Origin: Clostridia bacterium
GTDB taxonomy: Bacteria; Bacillota; Clostridia; Christensenellales; HGM11417
Length of the DNA stretch: 9,710 nt
NCBI GenBank assembly: GCA_017407365.1
Contig: JAFQWR010000257.1
Coordinates: 1-9,710 of the forward strand
Direction of reading: 5' to 3'
Below are positions 6,240 through 9,710 of this stretch, piece after piece (within the stretch, counting starts at the first letter, position 1; each line of letters starts with the position of its first letter). The notes under the pieces were generated by a model. It searched no databases. It was not told the origin of the DNA and saw only the letters and a program-made list of their open reading frames with translations. Position numbers and translations under genes: made by a program.

Positions 6240-6467
6240 TTATTTTAAGCTTTCCACAAAAGCAACGATGTCGCCAACCGTCTTCAGCTCCTGCGCCTTT
6301 TCATCGGGCACGGTGATGCCGAATTCCTCTTCTACCGTCATCAGCAGCTGGAACACGTCCAGAGAATCTGCTTTAAGATCAGCGATGATTTCGCTTTCGG
6401 GAGTAATTTTTGCGGGATCTACGTTCAGCTGTTCAGCCAATAAAGCTTTTACTTTTTCAAAAGTCAT
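6240..6467 (-). CDS. acpP: Acyl carrier protein
   Basis: A 75-residue acidic acyl carrier protein that holds growing fatty acyl chains on a 4'-phosphopantetheine arm in the cytoplasm. The attachment serine is Ser35 in KADSLDVFQLLM (33-44), the conserved start of helix II. The remainder, EEEFGITVPDEKA and TVGDIVAFVE, fits helices II to IV, and the length is normal. GGAGGT (6475-6480 on the plus strand) precedes the ATG by seven bases. It lies alone, outside any fatty-acid synthesis cluster, 81 bases downstream of tex on the same strand, with its own promoter. Whether it serves fatty acid synthesis or another acyl-transfer pathway cannot be settled without seeing whether the genome has a second ACP. 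Confidence 0.96.
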   Translation of the reverse strand: MTFEKVKALLAEQLNVDPAKITPESEIIADLKADSLDVFQLLMTVEEEFGITVPDEKAQELKTVGDIVAFVESLK

Positions 6468-6496
6468 AAATAGTACCTCCGTAATGGACTGATTAT

Positions 6497-6525
6497 ATTA
6501 TACCGAAAAACATCGGATAACGCAA
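6497..6525 (-). promoter_or_regulatory. Probable promoter of acpP
   Basis: On the minus strand TTGCGT (6525-6520), 17 bases, then TATAAT (6502-6497). The -10 box is perfect and the -35 box matches only in TTG. A second TATAAT overlaps at 6497-6492 but lacks a good -35. It sits between the tex stop and acpP. No U-run terminator follows tex, so read-through from tex may also feed acpP. Confidence 0.6.
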
Positions 6526-6548
6526 GTATTTTTTGTTGCTTTCGCAAT

Positions 6549-8735
6549 TTATCCGTTCTTTTTTGCCTTTTGCGCCGTTTTCATCGAGAGAGAGATGCGG
6601 TTTTTCTTCAAATCTACACCAAGCACGCGCACCTTTACCACCTCGCCGACCTTCAACACCTCGCTGGGATGCTTGATGAAGCGGTCGCTGATTTCGCTTA
6701 CGTGAACCAAGCCGTCCTGATGCACGCCGATATCCACAAATACACCAAAGTCAATGACGTTGCGCACCGTGCCGGTAAGCTCCATGCCGGGCTTTAAGTC
6801 GTTGATATCCATAATATCACTGCGCAGCATGGGTGCAGGAAGGGCGTCACGGATATCCCTACCGGGCTTTAACAGTTCGGTTACGATATCCTGCAGGGTA
6901 AGCTCGCCCACGCCAACAGATTCGGCAACCTTGCCTGCGCCACCGCTGGTTGCAATTTTTTGAGGAAGCTCGGAAATATTATGCTCTGCAACGTCCGCAT
7001 CGGTATAGCCGTAGGCTTTCAGCAGAGCCTCTGCCGCCGCATAGCTTTCGGGGTGAACGGCGGTGTTATCAAAAATACAGTCGCCACGGGGAATACGCAA
7101 AAAGCCTGCGCACTGCGTGAACGCCTTGGGGCCCAATTTAGCAACCTTCAGAAGCTGATTGCGGTCGGTAAACTTGCCGTTTGCCTCACGGTATTCCACG
7201 ATATTTCTTGCAATGCCCGCATTCAGACCGGAAACAAAGGAAAGCAGAGAAACGCTTGCGGTATTGAGATCTACGCCAACGCTGTTAACACAATCCTCCA
7301 ACACACCCTTTAACGCCTCATCCAGACGGTTTTTGGGCATATCGTGCTGATACTGACCCACGCCGATCGACTTGGGATCGATTTTAATCAGCTCTGCCAA
7401 GGGATCCTGCAGACGGCGTGCGATGGAAACCGCACTGCGCAGAGAAACGTCGAAATCGGGAAATTCCTCTGCACCAAGCTTGCTTGCCGAATAGACGGAG
7501 GCGCCTGCCTCGTTTACCACCATATATGAAACCTTACGGGGGCATTCCTTAATCAGCTCAGCAACAAAAATCTCCGATTCCTTACTTGCCGTGCCGTTGC
7601 CGATGGAAATTACGTCTACGTTGTGCTTTTTGATGAGCGCAAGAAGCTTTGCCTTTGCCTCCTCCGTTTTGTTCTGGGGAGGAGTGGGATAAACAACGGT
7701 GGTGTCCAGAACCTTACCCGTTGCGTCTACCACGGCAATTTTACAGCCCGTGCGGTATGCAGGGTCTAAGCCAAGGGTGACCATATCCTTTACAGGGGGC
7801 TGCAACAGAAGCTGACGCAGGTTGACCTCAAACATTTTGATTGCCTGCTCGTTTGCTCTGTCGGTGAGCTCGCTTCTTACCTCACGCTCGATAGAGGGGA
7901 AAATCAGACGGTCGTACGCATCCTCGATGGTGGCAGTGAGCTTTTCCCTCTGGGTGCCGCCCGATTTTAAGAACACATTGCCGATGACGCCCGTTGCCAG
8001 CATACGGTTTAAGCTGAGCTTAACGCTGAGCACGCCCTCCTGCTCGCCACGGTTCAATGCAAGAATACGGTGAGAGGGAACCTCCGACACCGCTTCGTCG
8101 TATTCGGCATACATTTCGTAGGTGGGCTTTTTGCTTTCGTCCTTGATTTTTGCCGCAAACTTAGAGGAAATCAAGCCGTTACGGGTAAGGAAGAAGCGCA
8201 GCTTTTTGCGAAGCTCTGCATGATCGCTGATGATTTCCGCAATGATATCCAGCGCACCTGCGATTGCTTCCTTGGCGCTTGCTACACCCTTTTCCTCGCT
8301 GATATATTTTTCTGCCTCTGCAGTTAAATCCTCATCGGAAATTTCCTGCGCAAGAATGAGATCTGCAAGAGGCTGCAAGCCCTTTGCGATAGCAACGGAG
8401 GCACGTGTTTTTTTCTTTTGCTTATACGGACGGTAAATATCCTCTACCTCGGTCAGAGTTTCTGCCTTAGAAAGCGCTTCTGCGATTTCATCCGTCATCT
8501 TTTCCTGCTCAGTAATCGCACGGGCAACCTCTTCCTTTCGCTTTTCGAGATTGTTCAGATAGGTGAGTCGGTCAGAGAACTCTCTGAGCACCTGATCGTC
8601 GCAATGCCCCGTCATTTCCTTACGGTAACGGGCGATAAAGGGAATGGTGTTCCCCTCGTCGATAAGTGCCATAATGTTTGCCACGTGGTCGGGGCGAAGA
8701 GAAAACTCCGCCGCAAGCTTTGCCGCAATGTCCAT
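6549..8735 (-). CDS. tex: Tex-family S1 RNA-binding transcription accessory protein
   Basis: A 728-residue Tex protein, the bacterial relative of eukaryotic Spt6, a cytoplasmic nucleic-acid-binding protein associated with transcription and RNA metabolism. Domains in order: the helical N-terminal region with IPFIARYRKEMTG (31-43) and EDIYRPYKQKKKT (98-110); a YqgF/RNase H-like domain from about 318, beginning LGLDPAYRTGCK and containing SIGNGTASKESE near 387; tandem helix-hairpin-helix motifs around 490-560 (NTASVSLLSFVSGLN, LGPKAFTQCAGFLRI); and a C-terminal S1 domain at 651-719 (GTVRNVIDFGVFVDIG, DGLVHVSEIS, RISLSMK). The ATG at 8735 is preceded by AAGGAGT at good spacing. It is full length, without frameshift, and has its own promoter. 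AcpP lies downstream. Confidence 0.96.
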   Translation of the reverse strand: MDIAAKLAAEFSLRPDHVANIMALIDEGNTIPFIARYRKEMTGHCDDQVLREFSDRLTYLNNLEKRKEEVARAITEQEKMTDEIAEALSKAETLTEVEDIYRPYKQKKKTRASVAIAKGLQPLADLILAQEISDEDLTAEAEKYISEEKGVASAKEAIAGALDIIAEIISDHAELRKKLRFFLTRNGLISSKFAAKIKDESKKPTYEMYAEYDEAVSEVPSHRILALNRGEQEGVLSVKLSLNRMLATGVIGNVFLKSGGTQREKLTATIEDAYDRLIFPSIEREVRSELTDRANEQAIKMFEVNLRQLLLQPPVKDMVTLGLDPAYRTGCKIAVVDATGKVLDTTVVYPTPPQNKTEEAKAKLLALIKKHNVDVISIGNGTASKESEIFVAELIKECPRKVSYMVVNEAGASVYSASKLGAEEFPDFDVSLRSAVSIARRLQDPLAELIKIDPKSIGVGQYQHDMPKNRLDEALKGVLEDCVNSVGVDLNTASVSLLSFVSGLNAGIARNIVEYREANGKFTDRNQLLKVAKLGPKAFTQCAGFLRIPRGDCIFDNTAVHPESYAAAEALLKAYGYTDADVAEHNISELPQKIATSGGAGKVAESVGVGELTLQDIVTELLKPGRDIRDALPAPMLRSDIMDINDLKPGMELTGTVRNVIDFGVFVDIGVHQDGLVHVSEISDRFIKHPSEVLKVGEVVKVRVLGVDLKKNRISLSMKTAQKAKKNG

Positions 8736-8808
8736 AGATACTCCTTATTCGTCCTGTCTGCGTGTCAGACTGCTTACGCCGTTTTTCAGAAAAAACGACT
8801 TCCGCATT

Positions 8809-8837
8809 ATTGTACCACAGATCCCCTTTTTTTACAA
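8809..8837 (-). promoter_or_regulatory. Sigma-A promoter of tex
   Basis: On the minus strand TTGTAA (8837-8832), 17 bases, then TACAAT (8814-8809). The leader of about 65 bases holds two small hairpins: CGTTTTT/AAAAACG (8780-8797) and GTCTG/CAGAC (8756-8770). They are weak, lack a U-run and are not called as an attenuator. Confidence 0.75.
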
Positions 8838-8946
8838 CTTAATTGAGCCCCAAAAGCCCAATTCCACCTGCGAAAAGCGAAAATTTTCTTCTTTTGACAT
8901 AGAAAAATCTTTCACAAAACATAAAACCACCTTTCATTTTTTTATC
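8838..8946. other. AT-rich intergenic stretch between tex and the predicted small RNA
   Basis: No gene is seen. A TTGACA occurs at 8894-8899, but no -10 box lies at proper distance on that strand. CCACC at 8927-8931 is complementary to GGTGG at 8965-8969 beside the next promoter, with too long a gap to be called a site. Confidence 0.4.
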
Positions 8947-8975
8947 ATACAATTATCACACAGGGGTGGTATAAT
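8947..8975 (+). promoter_or_regulatory. Extended -10 promoter for a predicted small RNA
   Basis: TATAAT (8970-8975) is preceded by TGG (8967-8969), making an extended -10. The -35 region 17 bases upstream is ATACAA (8947-8952), a weak match, which an extended -10 can compensate for. Transcription should begin near 8982. No open reading frame with a ribosome binding site follows before the terminator. Confidence 0.65.
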
Positions 8976-8981
8976 AGGCAC

Positions 8982-9079
8982 GTACTTGAAAGAGTACAAA
9001 ACCAATTTCCCTCCTTATTTTTATACGGCAACGCTCGGATTTTTCCCTTTTTGTATCCGAGCGTTGTTGTATTTTTACG
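8982..9079 (+). ncRNA. Predicted small non-coding RNA with two UCCC motifs
   Basis: A transcript of about 95 bases is bounded by an extended -10 promoter and a strong terminator and contains no plausible coding frame. At its 5' end GTACTT (8982-8987) pairs with GAGTAC (8992-8997) around a GAAA tetraloop. An unpaired linker (8998-9028) follows, containing CCCTCC at 9009-9014, complementary to Shine-Dalgarno sequences. The terminator stem is 12 pairs with a 14-base loop containing TTCCC. C-rich UCCC stretches in single-stranded parts are a known feature of antisense-acting small RNAs in Gram-positive bacteria such as S. aureus. I do not recognise a named RNA family. The alternative is a 5' leader attenuator of the DUF1934 gene 74 bases downstream, which however has its own promoter. 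Confidence 0.55.
9029..9076 (+). terminator. Strong terminator ending the predicted small RNA
   Basis: CAACGCTCGGAT (9029-9040) pairs perfectly with ATCCGAGCGTTG (9055-9066), a 12-pair stem with a 14-base loop, followed by TTGTATTTTT. It ends no protein gene on the plus strand, which is the main reason for proposing an RNA gene upstream of it. Confidence 0.8.
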
Positions 9080-9116
9080 CAATTTTTCAAAGATTGCTTA
9101 AAAGCCTTTGTTTTAG

Positions 9117-9145
9117 TGGACAAAAACAAAAAAAGTCGGTATAAT
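9117..9145 (+). promoter_or_regulatory. Sigma-A promoter of the DUF1934 gene
   Basis: TGGACA (9117-9122) and TATAAT (9140-9145) are separated by 17 bases. The start codon is at 9153, only seven bases after the -10 box, so transcription should begin at or within a base of the ATG. Confidence 0.8.
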
Positions 9146-9152
9146 ATATAGA

Positions 9153-9545
9153 ATGAAAAAGGCAAGGATCACCATTTTTACGCAGTTGGATAAGCGTATC
9201 AACAAGTTTTCTTACGACGGAAGCGTCGTTGAGGAAGCAGGGCTGTACGCAATCAATTACCACGACACGTCCTCGAATACGGCAACGAGCATTCTTTGCA
9301 CCAACGGGGGCGTAAGGGTAAAGCGGAGCGGTGAGCTTACCTCTTCGCTGGATTATATTGAAGGAATGCTTACAAAAGCAGACCTGCAAACCCCCTACGG
9401 CATACTTACCCAAAGCGCACACACGAAGCGCATCGAAAAAAAGGTATCGGAAAAACGAATCGTCATTGTTTTGGATGCAAAGCAATATGTGGACGATCAG
9501 CTTGTAGGCGAAAAGATGATGATTAGTGCGGAGTATTCCGCTTAG
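9153..9545 (+). CDS. DUF1934 (YwiB-like) beta-barrel protein
   Basis: A 130-residue protein resembling the DUF1934 family, of which B. subtilis YwiB is a member; function is unknown and the fold is a small calycin-like beta barrel. The family pattern is visible: a first strand ITIFTQ, then GLYAINYHD, a basic-glycine strand VRVKRSGELTSSLDYIEG near 54-71, LQTPYGILTQSAHTKRIE near 78-95, and a closing strand KMMISAEYS. It is cytoplasmic, without signal peptide. The ATG at 9153 is the only reasonable start: a TAG at 9114-9116 closes the frame upstream and no ATG, GTG or TTG lies between. There is no Shine-Dalgarno sequence, and the promoter -10 is seven bases away, pointing to leaderless translation. 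Its stop codon overlaps the ribosome binding site of the next gene. Confidence 0.75.
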   Translation: MKKARITIFTQLDKRINKFSYDGSVVEEAGLYAINYHDTSSNTATSILCTNGGVRVKRSGELTSSLDYIEGMLTKADLQTPYGILTQSAHTKRIEKKVSEKRIVIVLDAKQYVDDQLVGEKMMISAEYSA

Positions 9546-9561
9546 GAGGAATCGTATTACT

Positions 9562-9710
9562 ATGAAGATCAAATGGCTGGGGCATTCCTGCTTTCTTCTG
9601 ACTGAAAGCACAGGCACAACCATCGTGACCGACCCTTACGGGGACGTGGGCTATTCCCTGCCTCCCGTATCGGCTGATTATGTAACAGTCAGCCACGACC
9701 ACTACGACCA
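9562..9710 (+). CDS. Metallo-beta-lactamase-fold hydrolase, 5' part only
   Basis: The first 49 codons of a gene cut by the window edge. It begins MKIKWLGHSCFLL, the usual opening of UlaG-like metal-dependent hydrolases, continues with TIVTDPYGDVGYSLP, and reaches VSHDHYD, the start of the HxHxDH zinc-binding motif. AGGAGG at 9544-9549 precedes the ATG by 12 bases and overlaps the stop codon of the DUF1934 gene, so the two form an operon with likely coupling. The substrate cannot be told: this branch includes lactonases and many uncharacterised hydrolases. Confidence 0.9.
   Translation, partial: MKIKWLGHSCFLLTESTGTTIVTDPYGDVGYSLPPVSADYVTVSHDHYD

Noticed and set aside
6536..6547. TTGC-GAAA-GCAA hairpin after tex as a terminator
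   Set aside because: Only four pairs, and on the tex strand it is followed by A rather than U.
8894..8926. TTGACA as a further promoter
   Set aside because: The nearest -10-like sequence (CATAAA) is 20 bases away and poor.
8644..9144. Plus-strand 166-codon frame across the tex promoter region
   Set aside because: It crosses the tex start, promoters and the terminator, and its second half is translated low-complexity AT-rich DNA.
9087..9623. Minus-strand 178-codon frame
   Set aside because: Antisense to the DUF1934 gene and the hydrolase start; no supporting signals.

Overview
The window looks like chromosomal DNA from an anaerobic, low-to-mid GC Gram-positive bacterium of the Clostridia type. 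The evidence is strong AGGAGG-type ribosome binding sites, textbook sigma-A promoters with 17-base spacers, U-run terminators, a rubredoxin, and a DUF1934 (YwiB-like) protein. The species cannot be named from sequence alone. Most of the window is housekeeping: two aminoacyl-tRNA synthetases, an asparaginase, acyl carrier protein and the RNA-binding protein Tex.

Layout. (1) 1-1078 is an accessory islet. After a terminator (60-99) comes a mirror-arranged array of small hairpins spaced by ATGATG/CATCAT (about 101-273). It abuts a perfect TTGACA-17-TATAAT promoter driving a four-helix-bundle (S23/IVS-type) protein gene and an overlapping orphan gene; both are more AT-rich than their surroundings. 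(2) 1165-3581, minus strand: a cysS-asparaginase operon with its own promoter and terminator. (3) 3582-3774: a divergent regulatory region between cysS and serS, with a large inverted repeat between two good promoters and no room for a T-box leader. (4) 3775-6177, plus strand: serS, a membrane-anchored Pro/Ala-rich protein starting inside the serS stop codon, and a 54-residue rubredoxin, closed by a terminator. (5) 6199-8837, minus strand: tex followed by acpP, each with a promoter; acpP has a terminator. (6) 8838-9152: an intergenic region holding a promoter, about 95 bases and a strong terminator, which together look like a small RNA gene. (7) 9153-9710: a DUF1934 gene whose -10 box is so close to the ATG that its mRNA should be leaderless, then the start of a metallo-beta-lactamase-fold hydrolase cut by the window edge.

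The two most novel-looking items are the hairpin array joined to the four-helix-bundle/orphan gene pair, and the predicted small RNA. The small RNA carries two UCCC motifs, one inside an anti-Shine-Dalgarno stretch that matches the tex ribosome binding site for nine bases. Both calls rest on pattern reading and are unverified.
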